Below, one piece after another: positions 40,275 to 49,655 of a DNA stretch of 64,000 nt (its first letter is position 1; each line of letters begins with the position of its first letter). The notes under the pieces were generated by a model. The model saw nothing but the letters and a program-made list of their open reading frames with translations. It made no database searches and had not been told where the DNA came from. Origin of the DNA: Tritrichomonas musculus (taxonomy: Eukaryota > Parabasalia > Tritrichomonadida > Tritrichomonadidae); NCBI GenBank assembly GCA_039105265.1, contig JAPFFF010000017.1, positions 992,001-1,056,000 of the forward strand. The letters are read 5' to 3'. A program made the translations under genes and the position numbers.

Positions 40275-41501
40275 ATGCGTGGAAAGGGTTTGACTCAGAA
40301 ATCCATTCAATATGCGTTTAGGGATAAACAGTTCAATGGTAATGTGATGGAGTTATATAAGCATTTGTATGAGGGGAATGAGGATACGTTTGAATTAACG
40401 AAAGGTCAACCTTGTTTCTCAAAAAACAAAGACATGACTGTTTCAACTTTGAAGAAGTTTGAGAAGAAAATCAAAGTGAAATATGAAGAGGGTGATGTTG
40501 AATTGTATGGTAAACAGCAGAAAGTTAATGGTGACGATTATGATAATGCTAAGAGTTTGTGTTTAACGTCCAATGTTGATGGATTGTTGGGTATTGATGA
40601 AAGCGAGATAGATCTATTGTTGAATGATCATGATTTGATGAGTGGTTTGATTGGATCGTTAAGGGAATCGGTTAAGGATAGCCCATTGAGGAAACGTTTT
40701 GAGAATCATTTCATGAGGACGTTTAACAATCTCAAATATGGATCAGTTAAGGGTGTTAGCGTTTGCGATAAGTTCTTGAGTAATCAGACAGGGATGAGAT
40801 TGAATGTCAATGAATGTTTTGGTTTAGAGGTAATCGATTTCGATATTAATAAAAGTCTCTCTGATGATGAACGTAAGAAGATCCGAGAGAGAATCATGAG
40901 TAAGTTGTCCATAGATGATATTGTTGTTAGGTCAAGTAGTGGTGGATTACATGTCAATAACGATTTCGATGAATTGTACAAGAATGCTTACATTAAGTGC
41001 TATGCATGTGATGAGTATGAGATTGATTACATTGCTGCTGTTAAGGAAGATAAGCAAGCTGGTGTGATGTTACCTGATTCATTCAATGCAAATGGTAAAA
41101 ATGAGTTCGTTAGAGGTAGTTTTGTATCAGTCATTAAGAGATCAGCTAAGGATGTGTTGAAAGATTTAGAGTTGAGGTTGAAGTTAGATGTAAAGCAAAG
41201 GGGTGCATTTGATGATTCGTTTAACGAACCTATTGAGTATCTCAGTGAGGATGATGAGATGAAATTAGTTAATGGTTTGACCGTTATGGAAGTTCATAAC
41301 TATGCATCAAAGATTGATGAGAGGTTGTCGTTAATGCCATTGTTTTGTGCTATCAATTGTCTATCACCAACAAATCGTGAGAAGGCTTATGATATGGTTT
41401 TGAGTAAATGTAATTTGAGTGGTAAAGCAATGATGAACTTCGATGAGGTGAAGGATAACTGTTTGGGTAAGCATGCACACATTAATGTTTTGAGAAAATA
41501 A
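40275..41501 (+). CDS. Primase-like protein (archaeo-eukaryotic primase fold) of the fossil element
   Basis: 408 residues. The middle region has three motifs in the order and spacing expected of an archaeo-eukaryotic-primase/prim-pol fold: an hhDhD strand (VIDFDI, near residue 195), an S-x-GG-x-H turn (SSSGGLHV, near 230) and a third acidic strand (YEIDYIAAV, near 255). The N-terminal 180 residues are not recognised. The C-terminal part (SKIDERLSLMPLFCAINCLS) resembles helical primase C-terminal modules. The family makes primers or copies DNA in mobile replicons. The assignment rests on motifs alone. The neighbouring integrase gene converges on it with only about 55 bases between. Confidence 0.55.
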   Translation: MRGKGLTQKSIQYAFRDKQFNGNVMELYKHLYEGNEDTFELTKGQPCFSKNKDMTVSTLKKFEKKIKVKYEEGDVELYGKQQKVNGDDYDNAKSLCLTSNVDGLLGIDESEIDLLLNDHDLMSGLIGSLRESVKDSPLRKRFENHFMRTFNNLKYGSVKGVSVCDKFLSNQTGMRLNVNECFGLEVIDFDINKSLSDDERKKIRERIMSKLSIDDIVVRSSSGGLHVNNDFDELYKNAYIKCYACDEYEIDYIAAVKEDKQAGVMLPDSFNANGKNEFVRGSFVSVIKRSAKDVLKDLELRLKLDVKQRGAFDDSFNEPIEYLSEDDEMKLVNGLTVMEVHNYASKIDERLSLMPLFCAINCLSPTNREKAYDMVLSKCNLSGKAMMNFDEVKDNCLGKHAHINVLRK

Positions 41502-41555
41502 TTCGTTTATATAACATTAGATATTACGTTAAAGAATCCATTTGAGGGATATCGT

Positions 41556-42287
41556 TTAAATGATTGTTGAGACCTTATATCGAGGTATCAATTGAGTTCT
41601 ATTTTTGTCATCTTTGACTTCGTAAAGGCCATTCTTGAAACCAACTATTTGATGATTTCCTGGTTGTATTATTGATCTACGTTTCATGAGGCTATCATGT
41701 TCATTGTAAAGTTTGACAGGAGTGTTTGGTTCTAAATGGAACCCCGGTTGAGTCATGATTTTAAAGTTCTCTTGAGAAATAAGTTTAACGATGAACTCTT
41801 CAAGATCTGGATCTTCTTGAACCATCTTTGGACTAACATTGAAACCAGCATATTTGGTTAACGTTTGAGGTGGGGCATTGTTGTATTGATTAACAATTTC
41901 GTCCATGACCGATGGAGTAATGATACCTTCTTGCATGTTGTATGCCATGTCACTGATAGTTCTAATGACTCGATCGATGATTTCTAGTGAACCATGCATT
42001 GGATCTGTCTTTACTTGTTTCTGTTCACGTTTCATGAAATCTGGATAGTGACCCATTTGCATTCGAGGTACTTCAGTGAAAGTTATTCCATGTTTGGTAT
42101 AGAAAGACCATGCATCATATGAATCGAAAGCACTCTCTCCATCACCAGATAGGTATTTGACTTTCATTCCTGATTGAATTAAACGATCAAGAGTACGGAG
42201 ATATGTAGGTGTGTTTTTGGATGCTTTGAAGAAACGTTTAGCTTTATCTTCATCAGTATCGTTTTCATTGAATACTATGTTGTTCAT
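41556..42287 (-). CDS. rve-type integrase, catalytic portion, of the fossil element
   Basis: About 240 residues of a retroviral-type (DDE) integrase as carried by Polintons. An acidic strand appears in YLSGDGESAFDSYD. The later helix DPMHGSLEIIDRVIRTISDM and the segment NQYNNAPPQTLTKYAG are typical of Polinton-type integrases (helix bearing the third acidic residue, then the host-like NxxPH segment). A small chromo/SH3-like beta end follows (NHQIVGFKNGLYEVKDDKN). The integrase would insert the element into host DNA. This copy is part of the broken element. Confidence 0.65.
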   Translation of the reverse strand: MNNIVFNENDTDEDKAKRFFKASKNTPTYLRTLDRLIQSGMKVKYLSGDGESAFDSYDAWSFYTKHGITFTEVPRMQMGHYPDFMKREQKQVKTDPMHGSLEIIDRVIRTISDMAYNMQEGIITPSVMDEIVNQYNNAPPQTLTKYAGFNVSPKMVQEDPDLEEFIVKLISQENFKIMTQPGFHLEPNTPVKLYNEHDSLMKRRSIIQPGNHQIVGFKNGLYEVKDDKNRTQLIPRYKVSTII

Positions 42288-42341
42288 GAGACCAGCAAAG
42301 AGGTATCTTGTGTTTACGTTAATGGCAATTAGATAGCATAA

Positions 42342-42848
42342 CTAGTCAACGAGCATTAAGTCAATCAAGTATTTGTAACGTATAGAAACTTTGTGTGATT
42401 GGTATTGCTTTAGGTTTTGCTTTAATGGAAAGTAGGATGTAGTATCGGAAGTGATTGACGATTTGGTTGGATAGATAGAACGTAAAGCTTTGATCTTGTC
42501 TGGTGATTTGAATGCAATGGTATTGAATGAAGGTGACTCTTGGTATTCAACAAAGGTTCCTGATTGATGATAGAACTTATGTGTATACGTTTCGTACCAG
42601 TCTTCAATTGGTTTGGTTGTGTGAGGCCATCCATGAGTTACTTTAATGAATTCATCGAGAGTTAGAAGCTTATCATGATTGTAAACGACATATTCATTGA
42701 GTTTATCGTTAAAGGTATTGGTTAGTTTGGGTCGAGTTGAGTGTTGAGTTGAGGACTTCTTAGATGACCATTTCTGAAGGTATTCATTCCAGAGAATGTC
42801 TTTATCGGATTGGCTTAGATGTGAAATATGTTCATAATTGTCAAACAC
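42342..42848 (-). CDS. Unknown segment beside the integrase in the fossil element
   Basis: 168 codons, basic and rich in His, Ser, Thr and Tyr (LNEYVVYNHDKLLTLDEFIK, HGWPHTTKPIEDWYETYT). Not recognised. Its position directly upstream of the integrase portion on the same strand suggests it belongs to the same gene region. Confidence 0.45.
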   Translation of the reverse strand: MFDNYEHISHLSQSDKDILWNEYLQKWSSKKSSTQHSTRPKLTNTFNDKLNEYVVYNHDKLLTLDEFIKVTHGWPHTTKPIEDWYETYTHKFYHQSGTFVEYQESPSFNTIAFKSPDKIKALRSIYPTKSSITSDTTSYFPLKQNLKQYQSHKVSIRYKYLIDLMLVD

Positions 42849-42875
42849 TGATCGAGAGGATTTACGTTTATTGTT

Positions 42876-43304
42876 CTATACTTTGTCGTCAATTAATTGT
42901 CTGGCTAGACGTAGAGTTGATTGTCGGTTTTGCTCGATTTGATGTTGGATGGATTCGATTTTGGATTTGATTCTATTGGATTCATTGATGACTGTTTTGA
43001 ATAGAGTGACTGAATGAACTGAAATGAAGTTGTTTAGAGTGACTTTGTCAATGTGTGGAGGCGGAGAGTTTGGATTATGATTATGGAATAGTGTGTACCA
43101 ATTATGGATGTTTGAGATGATGAATGATTGGCATTTAGAATGATCCGATAAGATGTCGTTAATGAATGGTAGATCAGATTCATCAGGTTTACGTGGTCGG
43201 TGGAATATTAACTTTCCATGGTAGATTGCGTTCTGGTATCCTTTGATTCTATCTTTGAGGTATTCACAAATTCGTTCAACGTTTTGAAATAAGATTTGGT
43301 TCAT
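42876..43304 (-). CDS. Unknown small protein of the fossil element
   Basis: 142 residues. An N-terminal helical part (ICEYLKDRIKGYQNAIYHGK) and a C-terminal coiled coil (INESNRIKSKIESIQHQIEQ). No known family. It starts 41 bases from the divergent small gene at 43346, so the two likely share a promoter region. Confidence 0.5.
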   Translation of the reverse strand: MNQILFQNVERICEYLKDRIKGYQNAIYHGKLIFHRPRKPDESDLPFINDILSDHSKCQSFIISNIHNWYTLFHNHNPNSPPPHIDKVTLNNFISVHSVTLFKTVINESNRIKSKIESIQHQIEQNRQSTLRLARQLIDDKV

Positions 43305-43345
43305 TTAGGATGATATTAAATTAAACTATAGATGATAATTATTTA

Positions 43346-43657
43346 ATGAAAGTAATTTTTTATCAGATACTAAATAGAATGAATAGATCAGTTAAAGGAT
43401 CAATTAATGAATCAGGTAACGAATTCACTTTACCTCTTTTGAAGAAGAGGCATGAAAGGAAGAGTTTTGCTACGAATACGTTGAAGTTGATCAATTCAAG
43501 GTTGCAATATTATAGAAGAGTATTGAGTCAACCAGAGCCGACAGATGAAAAGAAGCTTAGTAAACGACAAATCATTAAAGCTAAAAATGAGCATAACATG
43601 AAAGTACGTAAACTGTTGACTAGAGCTGTTGCCAATAGATACATTTACAATAATTGA
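43346..43657 (+). CDS. Small basic protein of the fossil element
   Basis: 103 codons, or 92 if started at the ATG at 43379 (MNRSVKG). Strongly basic (LLKKRHERKSFATNTLKL, RRVLSQ, KLSKRQIIKAK), so nucleic-acid binding is plausible. No family recognised. Followed by the next gene on the same strand after about 30 bases. Confidence 0.45.
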   Translation: MKVIFYQILNRMNRSVKGSINESGNEFTLPLLKKRHERKSFATNTLKLINSRLQYYRRVLSQPEPTDEKKLSKRQIIKAKNEHNMKVRKLLTRAVANRYIYNN

Positions 43658-43688
43658 TATGACGAATTGTTTTTATTTTTGACTTAAA

Positions 43689-44315
43689 ATGACTTTGCGA
43701 GCGGCAAGAATATTAAGCTCTGAAACGGATAACAATATCAAACAAGAGCAAGAGACTAATGTAAACATTAACATCAAACCTCAAACAAATCAACATGTCC
43801 ATCCTGAGAGAAGATCATCAACTGTACCGTTATATCCAAACGTTGAACCATTAAACAATAACGTAAATTTTACTATTCCGAACCCTCAAATGGGTTCTCA
43901 AGAGGCTGGACAAACTATCAATTCTCAGATGATACATGGATCTCCATTAGCATTTCAACCTCAAACAAACAGTCCTTTCCAATCCAATATGGTTCAATAC
44001 AGAGGAATTGCAGATCTCGGAAATGAGTTAGATGAACTTGATAAGCAGAATCAATTCTTGAAGATGATCATTGAGGCTTATGAATCGAATCCTTTGAAAG
44101 TCAACTCATATCTAGTTTGTGAGAGCAAGTTGTTGATGGACATGATTAAGATTTTGTCTGGATGTGAGAAAGTTGAGTTGGTATTGGATGAAGACGTTGG
44201 ATGTGGTGGTTGTGGTGCAAGTTCAGGTAAGATAATCTATGTTTCAAAGATATTGGTCACTAAAGGTGGGAAGACCGAAGACCTTAAATATGCATACAAT
44301 GATATCTATTCATAG
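43689..44315 (+). CDS. Unknown protein of the fossil element with Gly/Cys motif
   Basis: 208 residues. The first 110 are disordered and Asn/Gln/Pro-rich. The C-terminal 95 look globular: helix LLMDMIKILSGCEKVELVLDED, then VGCGGCGASSGK and a beta strand KIIYVSKILVTKG. The compact Cys-Gly turn may bind metal or be structural. Not recognised. A 26-base perfect palindrome follows the stop by about 20 bases. Confidence 0.55.
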   Translation: MTLRAARILSSETDNNIKQEQETNVNINIKPQTNQHVHPERRSSTVPLYPNVEPLNNNVNFTIPNPQMGSQEAGQTINSQMIHGSPLAFQPQTNSPFQSNMVQYRGIADLGNELDELDKQNQFLKMIIEAYESNPLKVNSYLVCESKLLMDMIKILSGCEKVELVLDEDVGCGGCGASSGKIIYVSKILVTKGGKTEDLKYAYNDIYS

Positions 44316-44333
44316 TTCATCAATTTTGAAAAG

Positions 44334-44359
44334 TCTTCTGGTAGAATTCTACCAGAAGA
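44334..44359. terminator. 26-bp perfect palindrome after the 208-residue gene
   Basis: TCTTCTGGTAGAA followed at once by its exact complement TTCTACCAGAAGA, 19 bases beyond the stop codon. It would form a loop-free or tight hairpin in RNA. In several large DNA viruses, hairpins just past the stop mark mRNA ends; a like role here is inference. Confidence 0.5.
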
Positions 44360-44492
44360 GAAAACCTTCAAATTTGGTTCATTTTAGATGGCCGTACAAA
44401 ATTGCTCACCCTATTATTTTCTATAAATTCACTCTAATTTTAAACTTACTGGTTTTCGAATATTTTTATCTTTTTATCTTCAACGAAACAAT

Positions 44493-45120
44493 ATGAGCAA
44501 TTGTAAACCAGCAACCAAAACAATTACAGCAACAAATGGCGAAAAATTCACTTATGGAATGTATAACGGTATAAGCATTATTACTCGTGACAAAGATGGC
44601 TTTATCAATGCAACTGCGATGTGTAATCAATTCAATAAGAATATATGAAGACAAATCCTGGAACGACTATTTTGATGCATTTCTGAAGGAATTTTATGCC
44701 CAAACGGATTCGTACAAACAGGAAAAACAGCCAATTTATCAACTTAATAAAGGATTTTCGATCAAAGAGAACGAATTAAGAGGTACTATATGTGATGGAA
44801 AGGTCATGGATTCCATTAACGATAAAGTCCACGATGTCCTTGAGAAGAATCATTTACCAGACACAGTTGAGAATTCTAAACCAATCTTTAACGAAATTGC
44901 TAAACGAATTACATTGAAGATCGATGTTGATTTAGTTAATGGTCAATGCTGGGGTGTCAGAGATGATGTACATAGATTGGATCAATATGAGTATGAAGAT
45001 CTCAAAAGTGACATCGATAAGTACAACTCAATCAAGCAACAATTAAATGCAAACCTTAATGATACAACAATAAAGAAACAATTAAATGAATCTAAAGCTA
45101 AACTTGAAAGTGAGTGGTAA
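44493..45120 (+). pseudogene. KilA-N-domain gene, broken, of the fossil element
   Basis: The KilA-N DNA-binding fold is recognised from the text GMYNGISIITRDKDGF and NATAMC near the start. The downstream part codes a charged helical region (IFNEIAKRITLKIDVDLVNG, HRLDQYEYEDLKSDIDKYN). KilA-N genes are shared by large DNA viruses, phages and trichomonad virus-like elements. This copy is damaged and is treated as a fossil. Confidence 0.6.
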
Positions 45121-45798
45121 TGGTTCATTCCAAAGTATTACCCAGGATTTCAATACTAACGATTATTGTTAAATGATTTTGATTTTTTTATTATAAACCA
45201 AATGGATGATACTAAAATTTATTTGATTCGATATTTTAATGTTACCAGCTACGGGAATCGTTAAGGATTTCTCAAGGTTTTGTTGTTGATTCCTTCAAAT
45301 GAACTATGGAAGGAGTGATTGACGACGACCGTCGAAAATCACGCCTTTTATACGTAGTTTTTAAATGGCATCAAATGAATAAGAAAATATATTAAAATCA
45401 CATAATAAAAACTAAAATTCGAATAGATATTGAAACTTTTTGAGGTCAAAAAAAGAGTGTCCTACTTATATTCCCCTATATCTCTAAGTTTGACTGTCTA
45501 AACGAATTTTCATTGAAAAAGTTATGAAACTATCCCTTTCCTCTTTCAATTGTCCACAATTGAGAGTTGGCAGTAAAACCTAGCTATCTGAGAAAATATA
45601 CATAAAAAAAAAAAAAAAAAAAAAAGATTTTTAAATCTTTTTATGGTAAATATATACGATAAATATGTTTAAGCATGATAAACATGTCTAAAAATTATAA
45701 CTTTTTATCATGAAACAAGATATTTGAAGGAGCTTGAACAAATATAAATTCAATGATTAATCGTTTTTCAAAACTCTATCTATTAGTTTTGGTGAAAA
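45121..45798. other. Intergenic, 678 bases, with a 22-A tract
   Basis: Right flank of the virus-like element. The part 45240-45600 is less AT-rich than ordinary spacer here and may still be element or relic sequence, but no frame is recognisable. A run of about 22 A is at 45604-45625. No matching inverted repeat to the left flank of the element was found by eye. Confidence 0.45.
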
Positions 45799-47292
45799 AT
45801 GAAAGCAATTTTAATGGAATTTCTTGATCTGTATAAAACATCTTTTATTATTATTATTGCAATTATTGCTTTTACCGTTCAAGTTATTGTTTTTAATGAT
45901 CCACCTTCTTTTCCTCTCTCCCATCATTTTGATGATTCAATTGACTGCTTTAACATTATATCTTCAAGTATTACTATAGACAAAAGTAGAATTAAAGTCA
46001 GAATGGATGTTAAAGATTTTATTCAATATCCTATTGAAGTCGCAAGCTCAATGGTTCATATAGAAAGTAAAGTAGGAAATGTAAATTTTTCTTTTCCACC
46101 AAATATTTTTTGGGATCTAGTGAGTGACAAGCATCACATATCTTTTTGTGTTCTTCAAACTGCTGCAGGTGATGTTGAAGCTTCTTTGTACTGCCAAAAT
46201 ACATTACTCAGCAAAACGATAAACAAAGTCAACTCACTTGATGCTTATCCAGTTGGATGGTCACGAATCTTTGAAGATCAATATTTTTCAGGCGTTTTTT
46301 ACGATGTTTGCTTTAATTCTAATTCAAAATTAGTTTTTTGTTCTAAACAATCTGCTGTAATTGGTAACATACGCGCTTCATATTCTGAAGAAGTACCTGT
46401 TTTTATTACTTCACAATCAGCTGCAAATTATCAGCAATCTGAAAGAATTCCTAGACTCGAAACATTTTCTGTCTTTGTACCATATAATTCAAAAAATGAA
46501 AAAACATATTTTAATACTCCTATTGCCAACGCTCAAAACTTTTTATTTGATACAGTACTACCAATATTTGGATCTTTGGAATTTTCTCCAACTACTTTTA
46601 TAACTTCGAATAAAAAGATTTATAATCAACTTGCTCCAATATTAGGATCAAAAGTTCAGTTACTTTCAAAAAGTTGCCATAAGAAGTTAGCTTTTCTTCC
46701 GACAACTGGAAGTTATAATATTCTCACAAAGAAAAATTATAATAATTTTGCACAATCTCAGTCAATTCACACCAATTTTCTTTTTTCCTTAAAAAAGACT
46801 GTTTTTGATAGTTTGAGAGAATTTTATTCTACCCAATCAAATTCTTCTTCTGACAATACAAAATTAGATCAAAAGTATGATGTTGTTCTTGATCAAGGCA
46901 TTTCTCGATTTCTACAATCCTTGAAAAACAATTTATCATCATCTTACAACATTTTTGTAATTAGCGATAAACATAGCTTCAACATGATTTCAAATATTGT
47001 TCGCTCGGCCAAGGTTGTTGTTGCATCTGATATAAAAACACTGTTTTTTGGTGCTTTAATGAACAAAAATTCGACTTTGATCGAAGTTTCTCCAGAAGAC
47101 ATGAATTGCATATCTTTTAAAAATTATTTAAGCACAAAATTTGATGTAAATTATGAAGTTGTACAAAGCAAGAGTAAAAAATGCAAATGTATTGGTTCGA
47201 AAGACTTAGAATGCTACTTTGGAAATCAACACAATTTCATTAATATTGATAAGAGAACTCTTTTTAACACGATTAAAGCTTCGTTAAACTAA
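45799..47292 (+). CDS. GT61-like glycosyltransferase, type II membrane protein
   Basis: 497 residues. A short cytosolic N-terminus and a membrane anchor at about 14-32 (SFIIIIAIIAFTVQVIVF) give the type II topology of Golgi transferases. The C-terminal third follows the GT61/DUF563 pattern: NIVRSAKVVVASDIKTLFFG replaces the family's 'A-x-hhhG-x-HGA-x-L-x-N' segment, then NKNSTLIEVSPEDMN matches 'viEi.P'. The His-Gly-Ala turn is not conserved, so activity is uncertain. Trichomonads have expanded GT61-like families of unknown substrate. A surface-glycan role (for example lipophosphoglycan or N-glycan decoration) is inference. Confidence 0.55.
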   Translation: MKAILMEFLDLYKTSFIIIIAIIAFTVQVIVFNDPPSFPLSHHFDDSIDCFNIISSSITIDKSRIKVRMDVKDFIQYPIEVASSMVHIESKVGNVNFSFPPNIFWDLVSDKHHISFCVLQTAAGDVEASLYCQNTLLSKTINKVNSLDAYPVGWSRIFEDQYFSGVFYDVCFNSNSKLVFCSKQSAVIGNIRASYSEEVPVFITSQSAANYQQSERIPRLETFSVFVPYNSKNEKTYFNTPIANAQNFLFDTVLPIFGSLEFSPTTFITSNKKIYNQLAPILGSKVQLLSKSCHKKLAFLPTTGSYNILTKKNYNNFAQSQSIHTNFLFSLKKTVFDSLREFYSTQSNSSSDNTKLDQKYDVVLDQGISRFLQSLKNNLSSSYNIFVISDKHSFNMISNIVRSAKVVVASDIKTLFFGALMNKNSTLIEVSPEDMNCISFKNYLSTKFDVNYEVVQSKSKKCKCIGSKDLECYFGNQHNFINIDKRTLFNTIKASLN

Positions 47293-48422
47293 AAAATAGA
47301 CAAAATTAAAATTTATGGATAAATATAGAGAAGAAATCTATACACACTCATTGTATGTTAATAAACATTCCAAAGTTGATCTTTCTAGAAATGAGATTAT
47401 ATATATTTTTAGTTACTCATTATTATTAGTTGCTTTAATCATAATCTATGCTGATTTGTTAGCAACAAACAATTGATTTTTTTTTTTTTAATACATTGAT
47501 CGATAATATTTATTATATCGATTTTTGAAAGAATGGAAAGGGAAGTGCTTAATGAAAATATGCTTGAATGGAGCTCATCTTTTGTGATTAATCTAAACTT
47601 CTCTTTCTGATTTTTACTCTTAAGCAAAAAAAAAGATTGTTTATGCGTGACTTCGGTTTTGGAGGATCATTTGTTGTATTGATTTAGCTGTTTGAAAAGT
47701 TTCTTGAAGGATTGAAAGACTTTTTACTTTGATACTGCCATTGATCATCATAACTCCAAAAATCAAAGTAGCAACCTTTGGTCTAGAGAATCAAGAAAAA
47801 GGAGGATCTTTTGAACTCTGAATTCTATCATTATTTCATTGATGAAATCAGCAAAAATATGGATTTATTATGTGATGGCCAAATTGAAGATTGCTGATGA
47901 TCTTGCTTGATGCATCTTGGCTGCTTTCGTCATTGTTAAAAATAAATGTATCATTCAACAAAAAATGTTTCAATTCCAACAATTCTTTAATTAATACAGC
48001 TTTTCAAAATCATAACATGTAGGCCATTGCTATCTCAGGCACATATTTAAGAACGTTGATGATATAAAGTTCTGAGTACTTCCATTCCAGGAATTGAAGG
48101 TCCTTTTAAGAATACCGAGGCCACTTAATAAGAAATTCATCATATTTTCTAATTTCACAGACTCATATTAACAACAATGTTGTAACAACATTTACACAAT
48201 AATTAATAAATCACAATTTTTATTAGTTATTATTTATATCTTCAAATTCGTCTTTAATTGTGTTCAATAACGTTTTTTTATTTGAAAAAAATTACAATGT
48301 TAACACAAAAGTATTATTCCATTTAACTATATCTAAATTCAATCAAAATTAATTATGGATTGAGATCAAAATGATTCAGCTACTTTTTTTGGATTCCATT
48401 ATACCAATTTAATTTATTCAAA
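47293..48422. other. Gene-free stretch, 1.13 kb, with a possible gene relic on the minus strand
   Basis: From 47640 to about 48180 the DNA is less AT-rich than ordinary spacer. On the minus strand it reads in short open pieces in more than one frame, with stops. One piece near 47640-47790 reads RPKVATLIFGVMMINGS and then IKVKSLSILQETFQTAKS, faintly like the second half of a TATA-binding-protein repeat. This is too weak to name. The 62-codon minus-strand frame at 47439-47627 is low-complexity. Confidence 0.3.
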
Positions 48423-48524
48423 TTGGAATATTATGCAAATATTAATGCACTATTGATATTTTTTAAAATTTTGACATATATTTATTCCGTATCAAATTTG
48501 AATGACATAAAATTTTTGTGCATT

Positions 48525-49322
48525 ATGTATGTGCCAAATCCCTCTCCAGGACCACATTTTTTTTTAGTTCCACTTGATAAATATAAAGGAAAAGTACCAT
48601 TTATCATAACCGATATTTTAAACCAACTGGAAAATTTAAAATCGCAAGAAAATCAAGGAATTTTCCGAATTCAGGGTCAACAACAAGATATCACAAATCT
48701 TTGTAAGGAACTAGATAATGGACATGTAACTGATTGGAGTAAATATAATTCAAAAGCTGTTGAAAGTGCTTTTAAAAAATATCTTGAAAACCTTGCAGTA
48801 TTTGATCCATTGATTCCAGAAAACATAGAAAAAGATATTGAGTCAGCTGTTGAACATATTGAACCAGATAACATTGGAAAACATTTACATGATTTAATTT
48901 CAGATAAATATTCAAATCTATTATCTCATCGTTCTACACTTGCAGCCATTTTCCACTTTTTTAGTAAAGTGATAATACCAAATGTTGAAAAGAATGATAT
49001 GACATCAAGTAATTTATCTATTTGCTTATCAATGCTATTTTTCCGTAGAAGAGATGTAGTTCTTTCAGAACATCTTAGAAGATCCATTGAAATTTTGATT
49101 GAAAAATTTGATACCATTTTTGATGAAAGCTGGTATTCTCCACCTTCAGAATTCACAATGACCGAAGATGAAATTGAATGCCTCGGTGCACCTCTTGTTA
49201 GTATTGAACTAGCGGAAATTGAGTTGAAAAGAAGGAATTATCGAAAAGATTCTTTGATTCCATTTTATACACATTTAACTATTCAACCTCCAGAACGCGA
49301 AGCTCCAAAGCTCCCAGACTAA
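48525..49322 (+). CDS. RhoGAP-domain protein
   Basis: 265 residues from the ATG at 48525. An in-frame ATG at 48423 would add 34 AT-rich residues that look like leader sequence. The RhoGAP fold fills most of the protein. The arginine-finger loop is QGIFRIQGQQQD, followed by the helix ITNLCKELDNGHVTDW, the HRSTLAAIFHFFSKV helix, and the late block MTSSNLSICLSMLFFRRRD (family: 'N-L-a-i-v-f-g-P-x-l-l'). It should stimulate GTP hydrolysis by Rho/Rac-type GTPases, so actin control at the membrane. The catalytic Arg is present. The C-terminal 70 residues are not recognised. No membrane segment. Confidence 0.82.
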   Translation: MYVPNPSPGPHFFLVPLDKYKGKVPFIITDILNQLENLKSQENQGIFRIQGQQQDITNLCKELDNGHVTDWSKYNSKAVESAFKKYLENLAVFDPLIPENIEKDIESAVEHIEPDNIGKHLHDLISDKYSNLLSHRSTLAAIFHFFSKVIIPNVEKNDMTSSNLSICLSMLFFRRRDVVLSEHLRRSIEILIEKFDTIFDESWYSPPSEFTMTEDEIECLGAPLVSIELAEIELKRRNYRKDSLIPFYTHLTIQPPEREAPKLPD

Positions 49323-49655
49323 TGATATTTTTTATTCCCTTTTAATTCTATTTTAAAGTATTTGTTGGATTAATCCAAGCCTTATTTTTTAAAAGTAAAA
49401 AATTAACCTACCATTAGCCATTTCAATCATCAATAAACAGAGTTATTTTATTTATTTTTTCCCCCATTTTAGATTTCCTGACAATGAATTCTATCATTGC
49501 CTTGGCATCATTATGCATGCGATATGATAACATCATTATTTATTAAATTTTCAAATTAAGTATAGAAAATTGTGAGACTTTCGTTATTTTTCCACTCAAA
49601 AAATTGAATAAATCATTAAACTTTTTGTAGAAAAAAAAACAAAATTATTTTTTCA
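49323..49655. other. Intergenic, 333 bases
   Basis: AT-rich spacer between two plus-strand genes. No frame, RNA gene or repeat seen. Confidence 0.45.

Larger units (their letters stand above)
40275..45120. mobile_element. Fossil virus-like element (Polinton/Maverick type): primase-like, integrase, KilA-N
   Basis: A block of about 4.9 kb whose genes use more G and less A than the host genes around it. Parts, left to right: a primase-like gene, an rve-type integrase on the opposite strand with adjoining unknown genes, two small unknown genes and a KilA-N gene. Integrase with KilA-N and a replication enzyme is the kind of set seen in Polinton-like and related DNA-virus elements that are abundant in trichomonads. 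No capsid, packaging ATPase or family B polymerase is visible. Terminal inverted repeats were not found. The element is broken, with at least two damaged genes, while three or four frames still look whole, so the decay is probably not ancient. Confidence 0.6.

Noticed and set aside
47640-47790. TATA-binding-protein fragment
   Set aside because: Only one short stretch is similar and the expected flanking repeat text is missing, so it is not annotated as TBP.
48423-48524. 34-codon N-terminal extension of the RhoGAP gene
   Set aside because: AT-rich and Ile/Phe/Tyr-rich like leader DNA; the ATG at 48525 gives a normal short leader and a folded start.
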